Positions 35,423 to 42,780 of a stretch of DNA of 64,000 nt are shown here, piece after piece. The stretch lies in NCBI GenBank assembly GCA_017449935.1, contig JAFSYP010000101.1, positions 1 to 64,000 on the forward strand. Direction: 5' to 3'. Numbering within the stretch: position 1 is the first letter of the stretch; the number at the start of each line of letters is the position of its first letter. The stretch is from Clostridia bacterium. Lineage in GTDB: Bacteria; Bacillota; Clostridia; Oscillospirales; Acutalibacteraceae. The position numbers and the translations under genes were made by a program. The notes beneath the pieces were generated by a model that did no database searches, was not told where the DNA came from, and saw only the letters and a list, made by a program, of their open reading frames with translations.

Positions 35423-35950
35423 TCACTGATCAAATGATTTCGATTGTACTTGAACTGTTTTATCAAAAAGCGGATTCCAATAATTCAAAGAATATGAAAA
35501 CCCGTGTTTGTTCAAGTGATTTCTGAACTCATCTTCTTTAAAGACGAATCCAAACATCTCCTGTACACTCTTATCTGATTCTTCTTTTGACAAAAAGCAG
35601 CTACCATACCATTTTCCTTTACAGTCTTTTATCGTGGCGGTGCAAACGTTGTTGCTGAAGATGTCCGATATTCTCGTTAGCATATCCTCATAATCTCCTT
35701 GATATGCCTCATAATGCGCATGGTGTTCAGAAAAAAACAGTGTAAACCTTCCACTGTCTCCGATGTTTATCTCAAGCGGACTTCCGCCATACGGGTTTTC
35801 GAAAACGATGCATATTGAATCGTCTTCTTCCAGCCAATCGTATCCGGCGTCTTGTTTTGAAAAAACCTTTGGATTATAATCAGCAAAACTATTCAAAATG
35901 TCCTTTTCCTTTTCAAGAGGGACTATTTCTATGTAAGATTCTTTGTCCAT
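35423..35950 (-). CDS. Hypothetical protein, AT-rich orphan gene
   Basis: 175 aa, acidic, no signal peptide or membrane segment, no family recognised. The sequence has many aromatic and acidic residues (YDWLEEDDSICIVFENPYGG, FFSEHHAHYEAYQGDYEDM). Size and composition resemble immunity-type or phage-defence orphan proteins, but nothing specific supports that. ATG 35950 follows AAAGGA; the frame further upstream runs through the terminator and tRNA. It is markedly more AT-rich than all neighbours and sits directly behind tRNA-Pro, so it was probably acquired horizontally. Confidence 0.65.
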   Translation of the reverse strand: MDKESYIEIVPLEKEKDILNSFADYNPKVFSKQDAGYDWLEEDDSICIVFENPYGGSPLEINIGDSGRFTLFFSEHHAHYEAYQGDYEDMLTRISDIFSNNVCTATIKDCKGKWYGSCFLSKEESDKSVQEMFGFVFKEDEFRNHLNKHGFSYSLNYWNPLFDKTVQVQSKSFDQ

Positions 35951-35972
35951 AATCAAAGTCCTTTCTCGTTTA

Positions 35973-36012
35973 TAAAATAGGATTGCTATTTTTGTTAAAA
36001 TAGCAATCCTAT
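35973..36012 (-). terminator. Terminator of tRNA-Pro
   Basis: A perfect 16-bp stem, arms 35977-35992 and 35997-36012, with a 4-base loop, starting three bases after the tRNA CCA end on the minus strand and followed by TTTAT. The orphan gene's ribosome binding site lies just beyond, so it would need its own promoter or read-through. Confidence 0.85.
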
Positions 36013-36014
36013 GA

Positions 36015-36091
36015 TGGTCGGAGTGACGGGATTCGAACCCATGGCCTCTTGGTCCCGAACCAAGCGCGATACCAAACTTCGCCACACCCCG
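36015..36091 (-). tRNA. tRNA-Pro (anticodon CGG)
   Basis: 77 nt on the minus strand with CCA encoded. The acceptor CGGGGTG pairs with CACTCCG (one G-U), followed by discriminator A. The anticodon stem CTTGG/CCAAG encloses loop TTCGGGA, giving CGG, which reads CCG proline codons. The T-arm GGGTTCGAATCCC is perfect. It has its own promoter and terminator. Confidence 0.96.
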
Positions 36092-36108
36092 ATGTCGACG
36101 ACTTTTGT

Positions 36109-36137
36109 ATTATATACTAAAGCCGTCGAAAAATCAA
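36109..36137 (-). promoter_or_regulatory. Promoter of tRNA-Pro
   Basis: On the minus strand TTGATT (36137-36132), 17 bases, perfect TATAAT (36114-36109), ending 17 bases before the tRNA 5' end. Confidence 0.85.
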
Positions 36138-36161
36138 GTCTTTTTTTAACTTTTTTATTGA

Positions 36162-37586
36162 TTATTCCACATCATTGTCCCAATGCTCGGAAATGTCGGG
36201 ATATGCGGAGAGCACTTCTTTGAAAATTCCGCGGATCTCCAAAAGACCTTCACGTGTCGTCGCTTCAAAAATCAGCACCAGCTCCGGCAGATTGGAGGAC
36301 GCGCGCACAAGCCCCCAGCCGTTTTCAAACTGGACGCGCGCGCCGTTGACGTCGATCACCTTGCCGGGATAGCGCGCCTTGAACGTCTCGACGATCCTGT
36401 CGACGATCCCGTATTTTTTATCGTCCGCGCAGTGCGCCTTGATCTCCGGCGAGGTCACGTACTGCGGGAATTTTGCGATGGCCTCGGCGATCGTGTCCGT
36501 ATCCCACGAAAGCGCCTCCACGAGCTTTGCCGCGACGAATACCGCGTCGTCAAAGCCGTAATAACTGTCGCCGCCGATGAAGATATGGCCGCTGCGTTCG
36601 CCCGCGATGTCTGCGTTCAGCTCGTGCATTTTGGCCTTGATATAGGAATGCCCCGTCTTCCACATGACCGGATTGCCGCCGTTGTTCTGTACGACTTCGG
36701 TGAGCGCCTGCGAGCATTTCACATCGTACACGACCGTGATTCCCGGCTTTTTCTGCAGCAGGTTCTTGGCGATATACGCCAGGATGATGTCGCTCCAGAT
36801 GTTGTTGCCCTTGTCGTCAATCACGCCGATGCGGTCGCCGTCGCCGTCGAAGGACAGTCCGAGGTCGGCGTGGATATACGGATGCAGGATCATTTCGCGC
36901 AGCTTCTCTCTGCCCTTGAGCTCGGACGGATTCGGGAAGTAGTTCGGGTACGTCACGTCGGGATCGCAGTGCAGCTGGAACGTCATGCAGCCCAGGCGCT
37001 GGAACACTTCATAGATATATATTCCGGCGCCGCCGTTTGCCGCGTCCAGCACGACGCGCAGCTTCTTCGGGCCCATATGGATGCGGGAAACGACCGATTC
37101 GATATACGCGTCGCGCACGTCGATCTCGGTCAGCTCGCCCGTCGGCAAGTCCGCATACGGCGCGTCGTCCGTGTCCACCAGCTCGTAGACCTCGCGGATA
37201 TCCGCAGGCTCCAGTGTTTTGGAATAGCCGTTCGCCAGCTTGAAGCCCGACCAGCCGTTCGGATTGTGGCTCGCTGTCACCATGACAGCGCCTTCGCATT
37301 TCAGGTGATACTGCGCGAAGTACGTCACGGGACTGAGCGTCAGACCGATATAGAATACGTGTATGCCGATCTCGCGCAGGGCGCGGATCGCCGCATCGGC
37401 GAAGGCGGGCGAACAGTCGCGGTTGTCGTATCCGACAACGGCTCGATCCATGCCGCGGCGGTTCAGGTATTTGGCATACGCCTTGACGATACGGTATACG
37501 TTTTCGGGGCAAAGCTCCGCGTCGCTGACTCTGCCGCGAATATCATACTCGCGGAACATGCTGTTGAATTCCGGTGTAAACGCCAT
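36162..37586 (-). CDS. Phosphomannomutase/phosphoglucomutase
   Basis: 474 aa alpha-D-phosphohexomutase. Domain 1 has the phosphoserine loop TASHNPNGWSG, domain 2 the metal loop DGDGDRIGV, domain 3 the sugar-binding loop GERSGH, and domain 4 a phosphate-binding region near VRASSNLPEL. It interconverts hexose 1- and 6-phosphates and so can supply glucose-1-phosphate for the RfbA reaction encoded further along, or mannose-1-phosphate. GAGGAGG is about 11 bases before the ATG. Last gene of a three-gene minus-strand unit. Confidence 0.92.
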   Translation of the reverse strand: MAFTPEFNSMFREYDIRGRVSDAELCPENVYRIVKAYAKYLNRRGMDRAVVGYDNRDCSPAFADAAIRALREIGIHVFYIGLTLSPVTYFAQYHLKCEGAVMVTASHNPNGWSGFKLANGYSKTLEPADIREVYELVDTDDAPYADLPTGELTEIDVRDAYIESVVSRIHMGPKKLRVVLDAANGGAGIYIYEVFQRLGCMTFQLHCDPDVTYPNYFPNPSELKGREKLREMILHPYIHADLGLSFDGDGDRIGVIDDKGNNIWSDIILAYIAKNLLQKKPGITVVYDVKCSQALTEVVQNNGGNPVMWKTGHSYIKAKMHELNADIAGERSGHIFIGGDSYYGFDDAVFVAAKLVEALSWDTDTIAEAIAKFPQYVTSPEIKAHCADDKKYGIVDRIVETFKARYPGKVIDVNGARVQFENGWGLVRASSNLPELVLIFEATTREGLLEIRGIFKEVLSAYPDISEHWDNDVE

Positions 37587-37599
37587 CGCTGTCCCCTCC

Positions 37600-38073
37600 T
37601 CAATCTACGATGCGCACAGTCTTCATACGCTGTACGTCAAGAGGTTTATCCATCGCGTTCGTGCGGACGTTCGCGATCTCGTCGACCACGTCCATCCCCT
37701 CGGTCACGCGGCCGAACGCGGCATACTGGCCGTCCAGGAACGTGCCGTCCTGATGCATGATAAAGAACTGCGACGAAGCGGAGTTCGGGTCCTGCGAACG
37801 CGCCATGGAGATCACGCCGCGTCTGTGCGAGATCGGATTCGGCACGCCGTTGGCGAGAAACTCGCCCTTGATATTCTCTTTGGAACCGCCGTAACCGTTG
37901 CCTTGCGGATCGCCGCCCTGGATCATGAATCCTTCGATCACGCGGTGAAAGATCAAACCGTCGTAGAATCCTTCGGAAACGAGCTTTTCAAAGTTTGCCA
38001 CCGTCAGCGGCGCGGCCTGTCTGTCAAGCTCCAGCCGGATCACACCGCCGTTTTCCATTGTGATTTCGATCAT
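37600..38073 (-). CDS. Cyclophilin-type peptidyl-prolyl cis-trans isomerase
   Basis: 157 aa single-domain cyclophilin: FYDGLIFHRVIEGFMIQGGD (catalytic Arg within FHRV), GVISMARSQDPNSASSQFFI, and YAAFGRVTEGMDVVD. No signal peptide, so cytoplasmic. It assists proline-limited folding. GGAGG lies before the ATG, and 13 bases separate it from the phosphohexomutase gene. Confidence 0.95.
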   Translation of the reverse strand: MIEITMENGGVIRLELDRQAAPLTVANFEKLVSEGFYDGLIFHRVIEGFMIQGGDPQGNGYGGSKENIKGEFLANGVPNPISHRRGVISMARSQDPNSASSQFFIMHQDGTFLDGQYAAFGRVTEGMDVVDEIANVRTNAMDKPLDVQRMKTVRIVD

Positions 38074-38098
38074 TGTGTTTCCTCCTTATCAAACGGGC

Positions 38099-39994
38099 TT
38101 AACCCATTCTGTCAAAAAGCTGCGTGTATTTTTTGGTCTTTCCGTAGTACAGCTGATACGTACCGGTGATCGAATTGTAGTGACTGCGGAAATAGATATA
38201 TTCGCCGACGTCCGCGGCAATATCATGCACGTCGTTGTAGTCGCTCAGGACATGCTCCGAACCGACACCCTTGATATAGCACAGCGTACCGCTGCCGAGC
38301 GTGTAATCCTTAAGATAGTAGAGGTAGCCGCCGTCGGTGACGGTAAGACCGCCGCCGCCCTTGGACGAATATACGTTCTCGGCCGCGCGGATATTCTTGC
38401 CGCCCTTGATGCAGTGCAGCTCGTTGTCGGAATTGACGTAGTACAGCACTTCGCCGTCGCAGGACAGCTCAAACGACAATACGCGCGCGGCGACCTCTTT
38501 GCGGTCGTTTTTGCGGACGGTGCACGAATACAGATGCTCGTTGTTATCGAGATAATAGAGGACCTTGCCGTCCGGCGTGATGCGGAAATACTTGCCGACG
38601 GCGCCCGTATCGGTGCAGACGAGCTTTCCGTCGATCCGCTGCACGTGACCGGAGGCGTCCGTGAATACAGTCTTCGCAAAGGTCGTCAGCGGTGTGATGA
38701 CCGCCTTGCCCGAGCTGACCTCGCGCTGCCCGTAGGGATAGATCGGCGAAAAACCGACGGATAGCTTTTCTTTATCCTTGTCGGTCGTATAGAGAAAATA
38801 GTTGCCGCTCTTGCCGGTGATGCTGAAGACGAGCTGCGTATAATCCCGGTTCAGATATACGCTCAACCGTTTCCCGTCGGCAAATTCGCCGAGCTTTACG
38901 TCGGTATCGGCGAACTTGGCAAAGAGCTTCTGCACCCAGACGTCCTCGATCTTGTCGTACTTCACATAGTAAAACCGCGACGCGTCGTCGGAAACGGCGA
39001 TCGGCAGCGCGTTGCGTCCGATGGACTTGGACTCTTTTTTAGTGAGATTGAAATAATAGCCCTCAAAGCTCTCGCCGTTCTCGTCGCTGACCGTATACGC
39101 GAGCGATTCGCCGCAGGGAGAAAGAGATACGGAATCGCAGGAAACGTGATTTGCGATGATCGGCGCGGAAGCGTCCGCGCTGTTATACAGGAAAAGAGAC
39201 GTATTCGGATAGCCGAGATAATCCTGCGCGCCGGCGGGCACGTACTCCGTCGTGCTTTCCGTCGACAGCTCTTCGTCCGCAAGACTGCTGCGCACGTCCT
39301 CCGTCTCCTCCTCCTCTGTGGACGATTCGGACGTATCGGACGGCTCCGGCGCCGTCTCCACGACGTACGCCAAACGCGTGCCGTCCGCGCTCAGAACGAA
39401 GTGCTTCACCGATTTTGCGACGGGAACGAGTTTTTCCTGCGTGATATAGTACAGCTCTCCGCTTTCTGTCAGCGCGGCCTGCTCCATGCCGTCGTCGGAG
39501 CTGGACGTACGGTCGATCTTTCCGGAGATCGTTTTATCAAAGATATTGCCGGACAGCACGATGCTCGTCTTCTGCGTCGTTCCGGAATAGAACATCTGGA
39601 TCCGCTTGGATTCGATCGAGTCCCCGCGATGCGCGTGGACGGCGATCAGGATAGGGACAAGGATGATGAAACAAAGGATCAACGCGCACGCGGCGAGGAA
39701 TTTCGGATTCCACCGTGTCTTGGGTTGACGGCGGAGGGCTTGTCCCTGCCGCGCGCCGTTTGCCGCGGGCCTTCTCTGTGCGGGATTGGCCGGTCTTTGC
39801 GCGTTAACGGGACGGCGCGTCGCCGCATACGGCTGCCTTTGCCTGTTCGACGGCCGGCGCCCCGTCGCGCCGGACTGCCTTTGCGAAGCGGAAGCGGACG
39901 GCGAAGGACGACGGTACTGCTGCAGCGGTCTGCCGCAGATCTCGCAAACATTGGAAGCGGATGAGTTTTCACAGCCGCAATGCGGACAACGCAT
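38099..39994 (-). CDS. Zinc-ribbon membrane protein with extracellular beta-propeller-like domain
   Basis: 631 aa. An N-terminal zinc ribbon (CPHCGCE...CEICGRPL) is followed by a basic Arg/Pro/Gln-rich linker (about 25-95) and one transmembrane segment (FLAACALILCFIILVPILIAV). About 500 extracellular residues then show repeated YY-x-(5-10)-D and GELYYI/GGYLYYL patterns like DUF5050/TolB-type propeller blades, with an acidic Glu/Ser/Thr stretch near 200. The layout suggests a sensor or scaffold with a cytoplasmic zinc-binding head; no enzyme motif is seen. A GGAGGG ribosome binding site and a clear promoter precede it. Confidence 0.65.
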   Translation of the reverse strand: MRCPHCGCENSSASNVCEICGRPLQQYRRPSPSASASQRQSGATGRRPSNRQRQPYAATRRPVNAQRPANPAQRRPAANGARQGQALRRQPKTRWNPKFLAACALILCFIILVPILIAVHAHRGDSIESKRIQMFYSGTTQKTSIVLSGNIFDKTISGKIDRTSSSDDGMEQAALTESGELYYITQEKLVPVAKSVKHFVLSADGTRLAYVVETAPEPSDTSESSTEEEETEDVRSSLADEELSTESTTEYVPAGAQDYLGYPNTSLFLYNSADASAPIIANHVSCDSVSLSPCGESLAYTVSDENGESFEGYYFNLTKKESKSIGRNALPIAVSDDASRFYYVKYDKIEDVWVQKLFAKFADTDVKLGEFADGKRLSVYLNRDYTQLVFSITGKSGNYFLYTTDKDKEKLSVGFSPIYPYGQREVSSGKAVITPLTTFAKTVFTDASGHVQRIDGKLVCTDTGAVGKYFRITPDGKVLYYLDNNEHLYSCTVRKNDRKEVAARVLSFELSCDGEVLYYVNSDNELHCIKGGKNIRAAENVYSSKGGGGLTVTDGGYLYYLKDYTLGSGTLCYIKGVGSEHVLSDYNDVHDIAADVGEYIYFRSHYNSITGTYQLYYGKTKKYTQLFDRMG

Positions 39995-40030
39995 AGTACT
40001 CCCTCCGATGATTCAAAATATATCATTCCC

Positions 40031-40059
40031 ATTTTACCGATTTATGACATTTAAGTCAA
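40031..40059 (-). promoter_or_regulatory. Sigma-A-type promoter of the zinc-ribbon/cyclophilin/phosphohexomutase unit
   Basis: On the minus strand TTGACT (40059-40054), 17 bases, TAAAAT (40036-40031), about 37 bases before the ATG. Confidence 0.75.
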
Positions 40060-40103
40060 TAGGATTCTGCATAAAATCCTCGATTTTGCGCAATTCCTTT
40101 GCT

Positions 40104-40150
40104 TTCGACACCATATCTTGACATTTCTTCCGCGGATCATGATGTATAAT
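40104..40150 (+). promoter_or_regulatory. Spo0A-dependent spoIIG-type promoter with 0A box
   Basis: A perfect 0A box in reverse orientation (TTCGACA, 40104-40110) lies seven bases before a perfect -35 TTGACA (40118-40123), which itself overlaps a weaker 0A-like CTTGACA. The perfect -10 TATAAT is at 40145-40150, giving a 21-base spacer. The Bacillus subtilis spoIIG promoter is known for an overlong (22-base) spacer and Spo0A~P activation from boxes next to the -35, so the resemblance is strong. Confidence 0.8.
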
Positions 40151-40178
40151 ACGGCCAATAAAACTGCGGAGGCACGTT

Positions 40179-41243
40179 TTGAATGTAACGATCTATGCGG
40201 ATACGCTGGTATTCCTGAACGTCTTTGTCACCTATTTTCTGCTGCGCACTACGCAGCTTTTGTGCAAGCGTCCCCTGCGGCGCGCGCGAATGCTTTTCGC
40301 GTCGGTCCTCGGCGGGTGCTATGCGCTCACGCTGCTGCTGCGGCCTTTCCCGCTCGCGCTGTCGCTGACGGTGCGAGCTGCCGTCTGCGTGCTGCTGTGT
40401 GTGAGCGCGTTCTCGTTCGTTTCCCTGCACGTTCTCGTAAAAACGGTCGCGGTCTTTCTGCTCGTCAACGGTTTGTTTGCAGGCTGTATGTTCGCCTGTC
40501 AGACGGTATTTCCGCAAATCACGTACAGCTCCGGCGTCGTCTATTTTGACGTCGGCGTCCCCTTTCTGGTCTTGTCGACGCTGGCGATCTATGCGCTGAT
40601 CCGGCTGGTCACGGCGTTCTTTGACTTGCGCTCGTCCGGCTCGAAGCTCGCGCAGGTGACGGTGCGCATCGGCGGGCAGAGCTTCTGCGGAACGGGGCTT
40701 TTCGACACGGGACACCAGCTCGCCGACCCGTTCACCGGAAAACCGGTCCTGATCGTCCGGCCGCATTTTCTGCAGTCGGTTTTTCCGCCGAAGGTTTCCG
40801 AGTTCATGGACGGCAAGGACGCTATGCTGTCCGACGTTCCGGATGAATGGCGCGGAAGACTGCGTCTGTTTCCGTACAACAGCCTGGGCGGGAACGGGCT
40901 ACTGCCGGCGTTTCGCAGCGACAGCGTGACGGTCAGACGTACGCAGTGCGCCTGCACGAAAGAGGATCTGTATATCGCGGTCGCGCCGCGGCAGCTCGCG
41001 CACGGCGAATACGACGTTCTGATCCCCGCCGCAATACTTGATGAGATCACGGAAGGAGAACAAATCCATGCTGCACCCTCTGTCCGAACTGAAAACGCTT
41101 CTGCTTCGCGTGCTGCCGCGCTTTTTGCCAAAGCGCGCGGTGTATTACATCAACGGTCCGCAAACGCTTCCGGCGCCTCTGAAAAAACAGGAGGAAGCGG
41201 CCGTGCTCGAACGGCTTCGGTCCGGCGACGAAACGGCCCGTGA
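40179..41243 (+). CDS. spoIIGA: Sporulation sigma-E factor-processing peptidase SpoIIGA
   Basis: 354 aa. Five N-terminal transmembrane segments ([20 protein letters not shown] onward) are followed by an aspartic-protease-like domain with [20 protein letters not shown] containing the catalytic Asp. It cleaves pro-sigma-E at the forespore septum in response to SpoIIR. The start is TTG 40179 with GGAGG six bases upstream. The recognisable domain ends near [10 protein letters not shown] (about residue 288). The last ~65 codons run in another frame into sigE, a 176-base overlap that is far longer than usual and may reflect loss of the original stop codon. Confidence 0.88.
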   Translation: MNVTIYADTLVFLNVFVTYFLLRTTQLLCKRPLRRARMLFASVLGGCYALTLLLRPFPLALSLTVRAAVCVLLCVSAFSFVSLHVLVKTVAVFLLVNGLFAGCMFACQTVFPQITYSSGVVYFDVGVPFLVLSTLAIYALIRLVTAFFDLRSSGSKLAQVTVRIGGQSFCGTGLFDTGHQLADPFTGKPVLIVRPHFLQSVFPPKVSEFMDGKDAMLSDVPDEWRGRLRLFPYNSLGGNGLLPAFRSDSVTVRRTQCACTKEDLYIAVAPRQLAHGEYDVLIPAAILDEITEGEQIHAAPSVRTENASASRAAALFAKARGVLHQRSANASGASEKTGGSGRARTASVRRRNGP

Positions 41244-41787
41244 GGAGCTGATCGTGCACAATCTGCGTCTGGTCGTGTACATAGCGAAGAAGTTTGAAAG
41301 CAAGGGCGTGGACATTGAGGATCTCATATCCATCGGCACCATCGGGCTTATCAAGGCGGTCAATACGTTTTGTCCCGACCGCGGCATCAAGCTGGCGACG
41401 TACGCCTCGCGATGCATCGAAAACGAGATCCTGATGGTCCTGCGCAAGAACAGCACGTCCAAAACGGAAGTGTCCATGGACGAGCCGCTGAACATGGATT
41501 GGGACGGCAACGAACTGCTGCTGTCCGACGTTTTAGGCAGCGATCCCGACGTCGTCCACCGCATGATCGAGGAGGAGGACGAACGCAGCATCCTGTTCCG
41601 CACGATCGAAACGCTCGACGACCGCGAGAAGCTGATATTGTATATGCGATTCGGCGTCGCGGGCAACCGGGAGCATACGCAGAAAGAGATCGCGTCGCTG
41701 CTTGGGATCTCGCAGAGCTATATTTCACGGCTGGAAAAACGGATAATCCGGAAATTAAAAGAGGAAATGGTCGAAAGAATCGGATAA
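41068..41787 (+). CDS. sigE: RNA polymerase sporulation sigma factor SigE (pro-sigma-E)
   Basis: 239 aa. A pro-sequence of about 30 residues with the typical processing region ([15 protein letters not shown]) precedes sigma region 2 ([37 protein letters not shown]), region 3 ([22 protein letters not shown]) and the region 4 helix-turn-helix ([23 protein letters not shown]). It directs mother-cell gene expression after asymmetric division. AAGGAG is nine bases before ATG 41068; the gene starts inside spoIIGA. Strong match to the sigma-E family. Confidence 0.96.
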   Translation: MLHPLSELKTLLLRVLPRFLPKRAVYYINGPQTLPAPLKKQEEAAVLERLRSGDETAREELIVHNLRLVVYIAKKFESKGVDIEDLISIGTIGLIKAVNTFCPDRGIKLATYASRCIENEILMVLRKNSTSKTEVSMDEPLNMDWDGNELLLSDVLGSDPDVVHRMIEEEDERSILFRTIETLDDREKLILYMRFGVAGNREHTQKEIASLLGISQSYISRLEKRIIRKLKEEMVERIG

Positions 41788-41803
41788 TCCTGCGCGTCCG
41801 GGG

Positions 41804-41832
41804 TTGCATTCTGTCTGAAAATTTGTTATTAT
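41804..41832 (+). promoter_or_regulatory. Promoter of the exonuclease gene
   Basis: TTGCAT (41804-41809), 17 bases, TATTAT (41827-41832). An alternative perfect -10 TATAAT at 41837-41842 has a poorer -35. Confidence 0.65.
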
Positions 41833-41861
41833 AGAGTATAATAAATTGAAGGACTGACGCG

Positions 41862-42728
41862 ATGTATTATATAATCCTGGATCTGGAATGGAACAATACC
41901 TACGGCCGGAAAACCAAGAGCTTCATCAATGAGATCATCGAGATCGGCGCCGTCATGCTGGATGACGATCTGCGCGAGGTCTCCAGATTCTCCAGTCTGA
42001 TCCGTTCGCAGATCGGCAAAAAGCTGCGCGGATCGGTCAAGCAGCTCACGCATATCACAAACGAGGATTTAGACAACGGCATCCCGTTCACCAAGGCGAT
42101 CTCGCAGCTGCGGCATTGGATCGGCAGCCGCGACAATACCGTCGTGACCTGGGGCGACGGCGATATCCGCGTATTGATCGAGAACTGCCGGTATCTCAAC
42201 GGGATCGAGATCGTACCGTTTCTGTCCAACTACGCCGATCTCCAGGCATATTTTCACAGCATCTTCAATTCGCACCCCTCGCGCCAGGTCGGTCTGTCCA
42301 CCGCCGCGCAGCTGCTCGGCATCGACGAAGAGAGCTTTTCGCACCACCGCGCGCTGGACGACAGTCTTTTGACCGCGGAGATCTTTCGCAAGATCTTCGA
42401 TCGCGACACGTTCGCCGCCTGTATCCGTCCGTGCACACGCGACTTTTACAGCCGCCTGTCCTTCAAGCCCTATGTGATCGGCAATATCAACAATCCCTTA
42501 GTGGACAAAAGCAAGCTGTCCTATACGTGTGAGACATGCGGCCGCCCCGCGCGTCGGCTGACCGAATGGCGATTTGTCAGCCGCCATTTCCGCGCTCTGT
42601 ACTATTGCCCGTACTGCGACCAGAAGATCAAAGTCGGCGTCAGCTTCAAAAAGCTGTATGACCGCGTAGAAGTCAAAAAAACGTCCGTCCTTGTGGTGGA
42701 GCAGAAACAGGCCAACGAGGAGGCCTGA
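41862..42728 (+). CDS. DEDDh 3'-5' exonuclease with C-terminal zinc ribbon
   Basis: 288 aa. The exonuclease domain has motif I ILDLEWN, motif II at VVTWGDGDIRVL and motif III HHRALDDSLLTAEIF (His and Asp), matching the ERI-1/KapD-like group. The last third carries CETCGRP and CPYCDQK, a probable zinc ribbon not usual in KapD itself. In Bacillus, KapD is linked to the sporulation regulator KinA; here it sits behind sigE but has its own promoter and a terminator. RNA or DNA as substrate is undetermined. The ribosome binding site is weak (GAAGGA). Confidence 0.82.
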   Translation: MYYIILDLEWNNTYGRKTKSFINEIIEIGAVMLDDDLREVSRFSSLIRSQIGKKLRGSVKQLTHITNEDLDNGIPFTKAISQLRHWIGSRDNTVVTWGDGDIRVLIENCRYLNGIEIVPFLSNYADLQAYFHSIFNSHPSRQVGLSTAAQLLGIDEESFSHHRALDDSLLTAEIFRKIFDRDTFAACIRPCTRDFYSRLSFKPYVIGNINNPLVDKSKLSYTCETCGRPARRLTEWRFVSRHFRALYYCPYCDQKIKVGVSFKKLYDRVEVKKTSVLVVEQKQANEEA

Positions 42729-42735
42729 GCGTCAA

Positions 42736-42763
42736 ACGCTGTCCGGTCACGGGCAGTGTTTTC
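42736..42763 (+). terminator. Terminator after the exonuclease gene
   Basis: Arms 42736-42745 and 42750-42759 form a 10-bp stem with two G-U wobbles on the plus strand and a 4-base loop, followed by TTTCCGTTTT. Confidence 0.65.
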
Positions 42764-42780
42764 CGTTTTCGGAGGAAACC

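Noticed and set aside
35423-35950. Toxin-antitoxin or defence module call for the AT-rich orphan
   Set aside because: No partner gene, no recognised toxin or immunity motif, and no neighbouring defence genes.
36109-36114. Extending the phosphohexomutase transcript into tRNA-Pro as one unit
   Set aside because: The phosphohexomutase lies upstream of the tRNA on the same strand, but the tRNA has its own near-consensus promoter and terminator.
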